Assembly (NCBI GenBank): GCA_041920505.1
Contig: JBHGXV010000039.1
Location: 1 to 64,000, forward strand
DNA: 64,000 nt
Direction: 5' to 3'
Origin: JBHGXV01 sp041920505
GTDB taxonomy: Bacteria; Bacillota; Bacilli; Brevibacillales; Brevibacillaceae
The translations under genes were made by a program, and so were the position numbers. Below, in pieces: positions 25,368 to 33,028 of the stretch (position 1 is the first letter of the stretch; every line of letters starts with the position of its first letter). The notes beneath the pieces are model-generated. The model made no database searches. It was not told the origin of the DNA and saw only the letters and a list, made by a program, of their open reading frames with translations.

Positions 25368-27604
25368 ATGCGCAGATCCACCCCTTTGTAGTCGGTGAGC
25401 AGGCTGTTGGCCGCCTGGTGGGTGACGGGTTCTTGCTGCCGCTCTCGCGGAACCGGTTGAACGCGCAATCCGGACAGTTGGTACCCGATCTCGCGCAGTT
25501 GGCTGGCGAATGTTTCTCTTGCGGATGCAACCAGCGGTTCGAGCCACGACTGATCGTTGCAGATGCTGACGTTGACAATCCGGTTGACGATGTTGACGTC
25601 CACCATCGTCAGGCCCAGACGGTTCAGGTCAAGGTGGAAAAACAAGCGGCAGTTTTCCGGATCGAGCAGGCCGCCGTTTCGCTTTTTCGCCTCGATCTGA
25701 ATGAACGCCGTATCCTCTCCCTGGTCGGTTCGCACCGGAATTTGCAAGACAATCTGCGACAGGGCCTGGTTGGTGGGTTGGGCCATCATCAATTGCTGTC
25801 CGGTCACCTGTTGCAACAAAGTCTCGGCGGCATCGCGAAGCCCTTGCGGCAAGGCCGCTGACGGCGACTGGGTCACTTGAAGCAACAGCGACTTAATACT
25901 GTCCATGCGCGCTTCAAGTCCGCCGATGCCGGGCTGTGTCAGGCTTTGGCCCAGATGGCGTTCGTAGGAGAGGCCGAGACGGTGCAACAGTTCTTTCAGC
26001 CAGCCCCCCTTCCCGCCCATGTCCGGGCGAGAATCGATGGCAGGCGACGTGTTGGGAAGGGCTCCGTTCCCGGGAGGTGAAGCCTCGCTTGTAGCGGATG
26101 GTTTGCCGTTTTCGGCTGAAAACGGGGCAGCGGAGACGGCTGATTCTCCCGTCACCGTGGAGGTGTTGCGCGTCGGCAAGGGGGAAGCAGCCGAAAAAGA
26201 ATTGACCGCCGCTCCTGATGGCAAAGTGGACGACATCCCAGGTTGCTGCACGGCGGTGCTGCTGTTGTTTGCCGTGCCAGTGGACGTGTGTTGTCCTGCA
26301 TCTCCTTTCGGTGGTAACGATGGCAGAGCGCTATCCGAATCGGTTGCGGGCGCGGTGTTGTCGGCACCGATGCTTGCAGGCCCGACCCCAGCCTGTCCCA
26401 AAAGCGGGCCAAAGACCGTTGCGGGCTGCGCACCTCCGGCGGGCCGGTTGGATCGTGCCGCCGAATCGGCGGGCGACGGAGCCGACGATGAGCCGGTATG
26501 TTGCGTTCCGTATGGCAAATCCCGGGAGGTCGGGGCAACCTCGTTGTCACCGGCCAGTTGGTCGGCGGGAACGGAAACAGGCACAGGAACCCCCGCTGCC
26601 GGGCCGGGCACCACACCTCCGGGTTGCGCTTGTCCGCCCGGTGTTGCAAACGATGGGGAGACGGGGGCGGATGAGGGGTTCCGGGCAAAACCGGGTGTTT
26701 GCGGTTCAATCGGGACAGCGGGCGCTTCAGAGCCGGGCTGTCGGAACGTAACCGGAAGCGGACTGCCGTTCGACTGGGTCGGTTGGGACGCGGGTTGGGA
26801 CAGGCCCGCACCCGTTGGCGACGGGCTTGTCATCGTAGCAGACGAGCCATTAGCCGACTGGCCAGTAGCGGTGCCCCCCGTCGGCTGGGAGGCGAATGGT
26901 GCGGCAGAGGGCTGTTGCCCGCGCAACAGGGCGTCCGACAAGAGCGGCAACGGCACATCCGCCAGTTTTTGCTTCAGCACGGACAACAGCCGCCCCACAT
27001 CCGAAGATGCTGTCTGAGGCTGTTGCAAAAAGGCGTCCGCTTGCTGAATAAACATACGAATCGCGTCAGTGAGACTTGTTTGGGAAAAAAACGCGCGCAG
27101 CGAAGCCACTACATCGTTGGTAAGCGGCAAGTTGCGCTTGTTCGCCAGCAAAAAGGCGTTCAGCACGTCATCCGACAAGCCCTGGGTCTTGGCGATGTTG
27201 ACAAAGGCCTGAACCATCTCTTGGGTGACGGGCATATTCTGGCTGATCAGCGCCTGGACGGCGGCCCGACTCTCCTTGCTGTCGGCGATGCCCAGCGAGC
27301 GCATCAGTCCTTCCAGCGTCGCTTCCTGCGGTTGTCTGGGATTGTCGGGGGCGGTCAGCACCTTTAGGGTCACCGGATTGGTTGCCGGTTGCACCTGCAG
27401 CCACGCTTTCTGCCCGGCTTCCAGTTGGGTCTCCAGCCGAGCCTGCACCTGCATGCCGCCGATCTGCACCAAGGCCTGGTTGTCCGGATACAGCTTGAGC
27501 ACCGTTCCCTTGTACACCTGTCCGGGCACAAGCTCCACCTGTTTGGCTGCGGCAGGCGCCGACCGGTTGAACATGGCGGACAACAACTGTGCGGTTTGCA
27601 ACAT
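25364..27604 (-). CDS. ylqG: YlqG-like protein with FliK-type features and a Pro/Ser/Gly-rich middle
   Basis: A 746-residue protein. The N-terminal 100 residues (VELVPGQVYKGTVLKLYPD) look like a small beta-domain, residues about 110-230 are helical, about 230-510 form a long low-complexity segment rich in Pro, Ser, Gly, Thr and Ala, and the C-terminal 180 residues (LQIPVRTDQGEDTAFIQIEAKK, LFFHLDLNRLGLTMVDVNIV) resemble flagellar hook-length control FliK C-terminal domains. It sits at the ylqG position of Bacillus between rnhB and ylqH and is longer because of the linker. It starts after GGAGGGGGAG. A role in flagellar export with YlqH is plausible but unproven. Confidence 0.75.
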   Translation of the reverse strand: MLQTAQLLSAMFNRSAPAAAKQVELVPGQVYKGTVLKLYPDNQALVQIGGMQVQARLETQLEAGQKAWLQVQPATNPVTLKVLTAPDNPRQPQEATLEGLMRSLGIADSKESRAAVQALISQNMPVTQEMVQAFVNIAKTQGLSDDVLNAFLLANKRNLPLTNDVVASLRAFFSQTSLTDAIRMFIQQADAFLQQPQTASSDVGRLLSVLKQKLADVPLPLLSDALLRGQQPSAAPFASQPTGGTATGQSANGSSATMTSPSPTGAGLSQPASQPTQSNGSPLPVTFRQPGSEAPAVPIEPQTPGFARNPSSAPVSPSFATPGGQAQPGGVVPGPAAGVPVPVSVPADQLAGDNEVAPTSRDLPYGTQHTGSSSAPSPADSAARSNRPAGGAQPATVFGPLLGQAGVGPASIGADNTAPATDSDSALPSLPPKGDAGQHTSTGTANNSSTAVQQPGMSSTLPSGAAVNSFSAASPLPTRNTSTVTGESAVSAAPFSAENGKPSATSEASPPGNGALPNTSPAIDSRPDMGGKGGWLKELLHRLGLSYERHLGQSLTQPGIGGLEARMDSIKSLLLQVTQSPSAALPQGLRDAAETLLQQVTGQQLMMAQPTNQALSQIVLQIPVRTDQGEDTAFIQIEAKKRNGGLLDPENCRLFFHLDLNRLGLTMVDVNIVNRIVNVSICNDQSWLEPLVASARETFASQLREIGYQLSGLRVQPVPRERQQEPVTHQAANSLLTDYKGVDLRI

Positions 27605-27626
27605 GACTCCCCCTCCTCTTGTCGTC

Positions 27627-28412
27627 TCAGCGGCTGGCGGCCGTATCGGTCACGCCGGCAAAGCTGAGGCGGTGAATCGGCGACGGACCGTGCCGCCTAA
27701 GCGCCTCCAGGTGCTCGGCTGTTCCGTAGCCGGCGTTTTTGTCAAAACCGTACTGCGGGTACCGTGTGGCGTACTCGGCCATCAACCGGTCGCGTGTTAC
27801 CTTGGCGACGATGGACGCGGCGGCGATGGAGACACTTTTCGCGTCTCCGCCGATGATCGGCAACTGCTCGCAGGAAAGTTTCGGGACGTGCACGGCGTCG
27901 ATCAGGCAGACGTCCGGCGTGATCCCGAGGTTTTCCACGGCGATCGTCATCGCTTCCCGCGTCGCCTCCAGAATATTGATCTCGTCGATCCGCTCGGCCG
28001 ACACAATGCCGATGCCCGTTGCGAGCGCGTCGCGCAGGATCACGTCGTAAAACGCTTCGCGCATCGCCGGAGCCACCTTTTTCGAGTCGTTTAACCCTGG
28101 CAGGTAAAACGTCTTTGGCAAAGCGACCGCTGCGGCCACCACGGGACCGGCGAGCGGACCGCGCCCCACTTCGTCGATGCCAACGATGACAGTTTTCCCC
28201 TGGGCCCGCAATGATGACTCGAACCGGGTCATTTCCGCCCAGCGCTCCGCCAGCTTGGCCTGCTGTCTCGCTCTGGCGCGGTATTGTTCGGCCAACGCGA
28301 CGACCCCTTTGCGCTTGTCCATAGCGAGGGCGTCCAGCAACTCGGGCGGAACGCTCTTTAGTTGACGCAGGTGGTCTTGTATTTCTGTTATCGACATTTT
28401 CGCAAGGTTCAT
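27627..28412 (-). CDS. rnhB: Ribonuclease HII
   Basis: A 261-residue RNase H2 that removes ribonucleotides from DNA. The catalytic residues are seen in GIDEVGRGPLAGPVVAAAV (Asp-Glu), LIDAVHVPK (Asp) and IIGGDAKSVSIAAASIVAKVTRDRLM (Asp). An N-terminal helical extension of about 70 residues (SITEIQDHLRQLKSV) is typical of Bacillales RnhB. ATG 28412 is preceded by GGAGAG and is preferred; another ATG is five codons downstream. It is separated from rbgA by a terminator-like hairpin. Confidence 0.95.
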   Translation of the reverse strand: MNLAKMSITEIQDHLRQLKSVPPELLDALAMDKRKGVVALAEQYRARARQQAKLAERWAEMTRFESSLRAQGKTVIVGIDEVGRGPLAGPVVAAAVALPKTFYLPGLNDSKKVAPAMREAFYDVILRDALATGIGIVSAERIDEINILEATREAMTIAVENLGITPDVCLIDAVHVPKLSCEQLPIIGGDAKSVSIAAASIVAKVTRDRLMAEYATRYPQYGFDKNAGYGTAEHLEALRRHGPSPIHRLSFAGVTDTAASR

Positions 28413-28433
28413 CCAACTATTCTCTCCTATGTA

Positions 28434-28468
28434 TGCAAAAATCCGCCTACCCCCTATGGTAGACGGAA
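28434..28468 (-). terminator. Hairpin terminator between rbgA and rnhB
   Basis: CCGCCTACC (28443-28451) pairs with GGTAGACGG (28458-28466), with one G-U pair in the RNA, followed on the minus strand by ATTTTTGC. It may partly uncouple rnhB-ylqG-ylqH-yraN from the upstream transcript. Confidence 0.6.
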
Positions 28469-28502
28469 ACAGCGTCGTCCGCAAACATTTTTGCCCCTGC
28501 CG

Positions 28503-29411
28503 TTATGGGGCATAAGTGGCGTCGTCAAGCGACAGCGGTTTGCCGATCGGTTCCTCCATCTCCCAATCGATCGGCCGCTCCAGCGATACCGGGCCCAGCT
28601 TGCCGGAGCGCAGTTCGCGCAAAAACAGTTCGGCGGCCTTGTCGTAGTCGATCTCGCCGCCCGAGACGAGGCAGCCGCGTTTTTTGCCCACTTCTTCCAG
28701 CATGGCGATGCGGTCGTGCGGCAACTCCTTCAGCTTGAACCGTTCGATCAGCCGGTCCGGGTAGTAGTGCATCATGTAGGCGATGGCAAACAGCGCCACC
28801 TCGGCAAAGTCGATCAGTTCGTCCTTGATCGCGCCGCTGGCCGCAAGCCTGAGCCCCACCATCTGGTCTTCAAACTTGGGCCAGAGGATGCCGGGCGTGT
28901 CCAGCAATTCGAGGGTATCGCCCATTTTTACCCACTGCTGCGCCTTGGTGACGGCCGGCCGGTCGCCGGTCTGCGCCACGGCCCGCTTGGCCAGACGGTT
29001 GATTAGCGACGATTTGCCCACGTTGGGAATGCCCAGAATCATGATGCGGATGGCCCTGGCCTGCATGCCGCGTTCGGCCCGCTTGGCCAGCATGTCGGCG
29101 GCCAGTTCCTGGCAAATGCCGGGCAGTTTGTTGACGCCCTTGCCGCTCAGCGCGTCGATCGGCAAGGTGCGGATGCCGCGATCGCGGAAATACGCCATCC
29201 ACTCTTCGGTGACGCTCTCGTCGGCCAGATCCGCCTTGTTGAGCAGAATCAGCCTCGGCTTGCCGCTGACGATCTCGTCAATCATCGGATTGCGGCTGGA
29301 AAGCGGCAAACGGGCGTCCAACAGTTCGATCACCACGTCAATCTGCTTCAGCTTTTCCGTGACCTGACGCCGCGCCTTGGCCATGTGGCCGGGGAACCAC
29401 TGGATCGTCAT
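28503..29411 (-). CDS. rbgA: Ribosome biogenesis GTPase RbgA (YlqF)
   Basis: A 302-residue circularly permuted GTPase required for late 50S subunit assembly. G motifs appear in the order G4 (LLNKADLAD), G1 (LGIPNVGKSSLINRL), G3 (LLDTPGILWP), as expected for the YlqF/YawG family. The N-terminus WFPGHMAKARRQ is the family signature and the C-terminal ANTAR-like helical part binds rRNA. It follows lepB by 27 bases and precedes rnhB; this order is normal in Bacillales. Confidence 0.96.
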   Translation of the reverse strand: MTIQWFPGHMAKARRQVTEKLKQIDVVIELLDARLPLSSRNPMIDEIVSGKPRLILLNKADLADESVTEEWMAYFRDRGIRTLPIDALSGKGVNKLPGICQELAADMLAKRAERGMQARAIRIMILGIPNVGKSSLINRLAKRAVAQTGDRPAVTKAQQWVKMGDTLELLDTPGILWPKFEDQMVGLRLAASGAIKDELIDFAEVALFAIAYMMHYYPDRLIERFKLKELPHDRIAMLEEVGKKRGCLVSGGEIDYDKAAELFLRELRSGKLGPVSLERPIDWEMEEPIGKPLSLDDATYAP

Positions 29412-29438
29412 GCGTGTTCACCTTCCTCTAGGTCGTGG

Positions 29439-29996
29439 TTACCGTGTGAACCGGATGCGGTTAAGCGGCCAGAAAACAAATTCGGAACGGCCGACCACCT
29501 GGCTGATGTCCACCGCGCCGATCTCCCGGCTGTCCTTGCTGTTGCGCCGGTTGTCGCCAAGCACGAAAATCTTTCCGTCCGGCACTTTCACCGGACCGAA
29601 GTCCTCGGTCCACACCTTGCCGTCTTCCTTTGCTTCCGCCTTGTGCTGCGCCAGGTACGGTTCGTCGACGGGCTGACCGTTGACGTACAGGGTGTCGTCC
29701 CGCACCTCCACGGTGTCGCCCGGCAATCCGATCACGCGCTTGATGTAGTCGCGGGTCGGCTCGGCGTGAAAGACGACGATGTCGCCGCGCTTCGGCTTTT
29801 CCAGGTAGTAAATCGCCTTGTTTACCACCAGTTTTTCTTCGTTATGTAATGTGTATTCCATTGATTCACCCTCGACGATAAACGGAGCGAACAAGAACGT
29901 CCGAATTAAAAAGGCGAAAGCGATCGCGATGGCCAATGCCTTGATCCATTCCCAGACTTCGCTTTTGCCCCGGCTGGAGGTGGTTTCTTCGCTCAT
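29439..29996 (-). CDS. lepB: Type I signal peptidase
   Basis: A 185-residue membrane protease with one N-terminal transmembrane helix (residues 17-38). The Ser-Lys dyad is Ser45 in VEGESMEYTL and Lys86 in TRDYIKRVIGLPGD; the later boxes GDNRRNSKDSR are conserved. The usual SMxPT motif reads SMEYT, with Tyr in place of Pro. The gene lies between rplS and rbgA, as in Paenibacillus- and Brevibacillus-like genomes. GGGAGGAT is placed before the ATG. A terminator separates it from rplS, so a weak internal promoter or read-through must drive it. Confidence 0.95.
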   Translation of the reverse strand: MSEETTSSRGKSEVWEWIKALAIAIAFAFLIRTFLFAPFIVEGESMEYTLHNEEKLVVNKAIYYLEKPKRGDIVVFHAEPTRDYIKRVIGLPGDTVEVRDDTLYVNGQPVDEPYLAQHKAEAKEDGKVWTEDFGPVKVPDGKIFVLGDNRRNSKDSREIGAVDISQVVGRSEFVFWPLNRIRFTR

Positions 29997-30042
29997 ATCT
30001 CGTATCCTCCCGCGTGCAGCGTTGACTCTCCATCAGTAATTG

Positions 30043-30076
30043 GAAAAAAAGGAGGACTGGAATCCAGACCCCCTTT
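30043..30076 (-). terminator. Intrinsic terminator after rplS
   Basis: GGAGGACTGG (30051-30060) pairs with CCAGACCCCC (30064-30073) with one mismatch, followed on the minus strand by seven T residues. Confidence 0.75.
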
Positions 30077-30082
30077 TGTCGC

Positions 30083-30430
30083 TTATCGACGAATTTCTTT
30101 GATGCGTGCCGCTTTGCCCACGCGATCGCGCAGGTCGTACAGCTTCGCGCGACGCACGCGTCCATGGCGGACAACCTCGATTTTATCGATTTTCGGCGAA
30201 TGCAGCGGGAACGTACGCTCAACGCCTACACCGTACGATACTTTGCGAACGGTGAACGTCTCGCTGATTCCCGTGCCGCGGCGGCGGATCACGATGCCTT
30301 CAAACAACTGGATACGCTCGCGCTGACCCTCGATAACCTTAACGTGTACACGCACGGTGTCACCAGGCCGGAACGCAGGAAGATCCTGTTTCAATTGCTC
30401 TTTTTCCAATTCACGGATCACTTGGTTCAT
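30083..30430 (-). CDS. rplS: 50S ribosomal protein L19
   Basis: A 115-residue ribosomal protein at the 30S-50S interface. Typical segments are FRPGDTVRVHVKVIEGQRERIQ and IRRRGTGISETFTVRKVSYGVGVERTFPLHSP. It has a perfect-looking GGAAGGAGGGA ribosome binding site. The gene has its own promoter and a leader of about 110 bases, and is followed by a terminator, so it can be expressed apart from trmD. Confidence 0.98.
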   Translation of the reverse strand: MNQVIRELEKEQLKQDLPAFRPGDTVRVHVKVIEGQRERIQLFEGIVIRRRGTGISETFTVRKVSYGVGVERTFPLHSPKIDKIEVVRHGRVRRAKLYDLRDRVGKAARIKEIRR

Positions 30431-30540
30431 TTGATTCCCTCCTTCCGATCAGACGTTCATACTCGCTCATCAGGTGCAAACCGGCCGCTGCCGGCATACG
30501 AGTAGCGGACCGCCTTAGTCAGCGGGCAAAATTGCCACAA
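30431..30540 (-). promoter_or_regulatory. rplS leader, candidate L19 autoregulatory RNA
   Basis: The transcript starting near 30539 carries an untranslated leader in which the segment ACTCGTATGCCGGC.. can fold back on ..GATGAGCGAGT. A ribosomal-protein leader upstream of rplS is known in Firmicutes, so autoregulation by L19 is plausible. I have not matched the consensus in detail. Confidence 0.4.
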
Positions 30541-30545
30541 GAAGT

Positions 30546-30574
30546 ATATTAACACATCGGACAGCGAACGACAA
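30546..30574 (-). promoter_or_regulatory. SigA-like promoter of rplS
   Basis: TTGTCG (30569-30574) and TAATAT (30546-30551) on the minus strand are 17 bases apart, placed between trmD and rplS. Confidence 0.65.
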
Positions 30575-30582
30575 GAGCGATT

Positions 30583-31332
30583 CTAGCGGTTGTCCACCGT
30601 TTTCTTTCGCTCCGCTTCCAGTTCGGCCAACAGCTCACGCATCTCTTTGGTCAACTCGATGGTCTCAAGCAGTTCCGGCCGCCGCTCCAGCGTGCGGCGC
30701 AAGGATTCTTTCAACCGCCAGCGTTCGATGTTGGCGTGGTGGCCGGACAAGAGAATGTCGGGCACGCGCCAGCCGCGATATTCCGCCGGACGGGTATAGT
30801 GGGGGTGCTCCAGAAGCCCGGTGGAAAACGAATCAGTCACGGCCGAGGTCTCGTTGCCCAGCGCGCCCGGCTGAAGCCGCACGACGCTGTCGATCACCAC
30901 CATCGCGGCCAGTTCGCCGCCGGTCAGCACATAGTCGCCGATGGAGATTTCGTCGGTGGCGAGATACTGGCGAATCCGCTCGTCGTAGCCTTCGTAGTGG
31001 CCGCAGATGAAGACGAGGTGTTCTTCCTTCGCCAGCTCTTCGGCCAGCCGCTGGTTGTAGCGCTTGCCCTGCGGACACATCAGGATCACGCGCGGTTTGC
31101 TGTTTCCGGCGACCGCCTCCACGGCGTTGAACAGCGGCTCGGGCTTTAACACCATGCCCCCGCCGCCGCCGTAGGGGGTGTCGTCCACGGTCCCGTGCTT
31201 GCTCTCGGAGTAGTCGCGGAAATTGGTGACGTGAAACTGGACGATTCCTTTTTCCGCCGCCTTGCCGAGAATGCTTGAGCCGAGCACGCCGTGAAACATC
31301 TCGGGAAACAGGGTCAAAATGTCGATGCGCAT
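30583..31332 (-). CDS. trmD: tRNA (guanine37-N1)-methyltransferase
   Basis: A 249-residue SPOUT methyltransferase that makes m1G37 in tRNA and prevents frameshifting. The N-terminus MRIDILTLFPEMF, the knot segments LMCPQGKRYNQ and ICGHYEGYDERI, and SIGDYVLTGGELAAMV are diagnostic. ATG 31332 has TAGGAGGAAC before it; longer upstream extension overlaps rimM and is rejected. It lies 11 bases after rimM. Confidence 0.97.
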   Translation of the reverse strand: MRIDILTLFPEMFHGVLGSSILGKAAEKGIVQFHVTNFRDYSESKHGTVDDTPYGGGGGMVLKPEPLFNAVEAVAGNSKPRVILMCPQGKRYNQRLAEELAKEEHLVFICGHYEGYDERIRQYLATDEISIGDYVLTGGELAAMVVIDSVVRLQPGALGNETSAVTDSFSTGLLEHPHYTRPAEYRGWRVPDILLSGHHANIERWRLKESLRRTLERRPELLETIELTKEMRELLAELEAERKKTVDNR

Positions 31333-31343
31333 GCGCGTTCCTC

Positions 31344-31862
31344 CTACAGCAAGCCTTCCATCAGATGGCAGACAACCCGTTTGTTTTTCACGTCCACTTG
31401 CTTGATGCAATCGTCGATAAACGGCAAGAGCACCTCCCCGCGCTTGCCGCGCACCACCCAGACGTCATTGGCGCCCGGTTGCAAAACGTCGACGATGGTG
31501 CCCAACTCCTCGCCCTCGTCGGTAATCACCTGACAGCCGACCAACTGGTGGATGTAATATTCGTCTTCTTCCAAGTCCATCAGTTCGTCCTCGGAGACTT
31601 TCAGTTCTCCGCCCTTGTATTTCTCCACATCGTTGATCGAATCGTACCCTTTGAACCGCAGCAGCTCGAACCCCTTGTGCGGACGGCGCGAGGCAATCGT
31701 CACTTTCAGCGGTTCGGCCAGCGACGGGTGAAACAGGTACAATTCGTTGCCGATGCGAAAGCGTTCGTCGGGAAAGTCGGTCGTCGAGATGACCCGCACC
31801 TCGCCGCGCAATCCCTGGGTGTTGACTACTTTGCCGACGGTAAAGTATCGCGTTTGGCTCAT
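31344..31862 (-). CDS. rimM: 16S rRNA processing protein RimM
   Basis: A 172-residue two-domain protein that helps mature the 30S head and binds S19. The N-terminal RimM domain starts YFTVGKVVNTQGLRGEVRVIS; the C-terminal PRC-barrel includes EYYIHQLVGCQVITDEGEELG and VLLPFIDDCIKQVD. Its start overlaps the ylqD stop by four bases (ATGA). It is followed by trmD, as usual. Confidence 0.96.
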   Translation of the reverse strand: MSQTRYFTVGKVVNTQGLRGEVRVISTTDFPDERFRIGNELYLFHPSLAEPLKVTIASRRPHKGFELLRFKGYDSINDVEKYKGGELKVSEDELMDLEEDEYYIHQLVGCQVITDEGEELGTIVDVLQPGANDVWVVRGKRGEVLLPFIDDCIKQVDVKNKRVVCHLMEGLL

Positions 31863-32278
31863 GTCCGCGTCCCTCCTTGACGGATGTCGTGCACCACACC
31901 GTCTTTTAAAATGATTTCCGTGCCGCCGATGATTTCATCCCAGACGTCGCCAATCTTGACCTGTATGCTGCTCTCCACGGTCGTGTGGTAGATTTCGCTG
32001 CCTTCCGGGAGGTTTTCCACCTGTTTAATCTGAAACTGCAGCATTTCCAGCTTCTCCTTGCGCACCCTCTCTTCGCGCGCGACGCGCTCCGCAAGCAGCT
32101 TGTACGCCTCACCTGTCTTCTTCTGCGCCTCGGACAGCAGTTTTTTGCCCTGGAACTGCCATTGCGCAAGCTCGGTCTGCACCTGTTTGACCTGTTGGTG
32201 GTACTGGGCGAGAAGCGCCTGGCGGGACGCTTCGGTCAAGATTACTTTTACCTGCACAGGACGATGGATCGTAATCAC
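31859..32278 (-). CDS. ylqD: YlqD-family protein
   Basis: A 139-residue protein of unknown function found at this place in Bacillales. The start VITIHRPVQVKVILTEASRQ matches the family; the middle (around 30-85) is a charged coiled coil, and the end carries a beta-rich part (SIQVKIGDVWDEII). GTG 32278 is chosen because GGGGGG stands just upstream and the family begins there; the longer frame to 32395 overlaps a terminator and is not supported. It is coupled to rimM by overlap. Confidence 0.85.
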   Translation of the reverse strand: MITIHRPVQVKVILTEASRQALLAQYHQQVKQVQTELAQWQFQGKKLLSEAQKKTGEAYKLLAERVAREERVRKEKLEMLQFQIKQVENLPEGSEIYHTTVESSIQVKIGDVWDEIIGGTEIILKDGVVHDIRQGGTRT

Positions 32279-32360
32279 CTGGATTCCCCCCACGTTGAAA
32301 CCTGGCATCGGCCAAGCGCGAGACAGGCTGGTTCCCGCTTGACACGTCAGCTTCCGACAG

Positions 32361-32390
32361 CAAAAAGGCCGGGAAACGCTCCCAGCCTTC
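32361..32390 (-). terminator. Terminator between khpA and ylqD
   Basis: GGCCGGGA (32367-32374) pairs with TCCCAGCC (32380-32387), allowing a G-U pair, followed on the minus strand by TTTTTGC. It directly follows the khpA stop and may attenuate transcription into ylqD-rimM-trmD. Confidence 0.7.
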
Positions 32391-32394
32391 TTCA

Positions 32395-32622
32395 CTATAC
32401 AATTTCAACCGTGACTCGCTTATCAGTCGCAACGGCAGCAGCGGTCACGACGGTGCGCAGGGCTTTGGCGATGCGCCCCTGCTTGCCAATGATCTTGCCC
32501 ATGTCCGAAGGGTGCACGGACAGCTCAAACACAAGCAGGCGCTCCTTTTCCACTGCGTTCACCCGCACCTCTTCGGGGTGATCGACGAGAGCTTTCGCGA
32601 TGGTTTCGATCAACTCTTTCAT
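32395..32622 (-). CDS. khpA: KH-domain RNA-binding protein KhpA (YlqC)
   Basis: A 75-residue single KH-domain protein with the RNA-gripping GxxG loop in GKIIGKQGRIAKALR. KhpA forms a complex with KhpB/Jag and affects cell-division and elongation proteins in Gram-positive bacteria. It lies 23 bases after rpsP, the normal place, and is followed by a terminator-like hairpin. Confidence 0.96.
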   Translation of the reverse strand: MKELIETIAKALVDHPEEVRVNAVEKERLLVFELSVHPSDMGKIIGKQGRIAKALRTVVTAAAVATDKRVTVEIV

Positions 32623-32645
32623 AGGAAGACCCCCGTAAGAGCGGC

Positions 32646-32921
32646 TTACTTGCTGCCGTATTTCGCTTCGTGAACCTTGGCGAGGACGCCTGCTTTGGAG
32701 AGCAGGTTGCGTACGGTATCGGTCGGAGCCGCGCCGTTCAGGATCCAGCGAACGGCTTTCTCGGTGTCAATATTGACAACAGCCGGTTGAGCAACCGGAT
32801 TGTAGTAACCGATTTCCTCGATGAAGCGGCCATCGCGCGGGGAACGGGAATCCGCAACAACCACGCGGTAGAACGGAGCTTTTTTGGAGCCCATGCGCTT
32901 CAGACGGATTTTAACTGCCAT
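32646..32921 (-). CDS. rpsP: 30S ribosomal protein S16
   Basis: A 91-residue ribosomal protein beginning AVKIRLKRMGSKKAPFYRVVVADSR, the classic S16 start. AGGAGGTGAAAC stands before the ATG. It follows ffh by about 107 bases and precedes khpA. I do not see a strong promoter in the ffh-rpsP gap, so read-through from the ylxM-ffh promoter is likely. Confidence 0.98.
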   Translation of the reverse strand: MAVKIRLKRMGSKKAPFYRVVVADSRSPRDGRFIEEIGYYNPVAQPAVVNIDTEKAVRWILNGAAPTDTVRNLLSKAGVLAKVHEAKYGSK

Positions 32922-33028
32922 GTTGTTTCACCTCCTATAAAGATCAACACATTGCGTGATGGTGCTTTTATCTGAACTGTCGCGTCGCCGGCGAAGTGCC
33001 GGGTGCGACGAGAGTTCAAGCAGGATGG

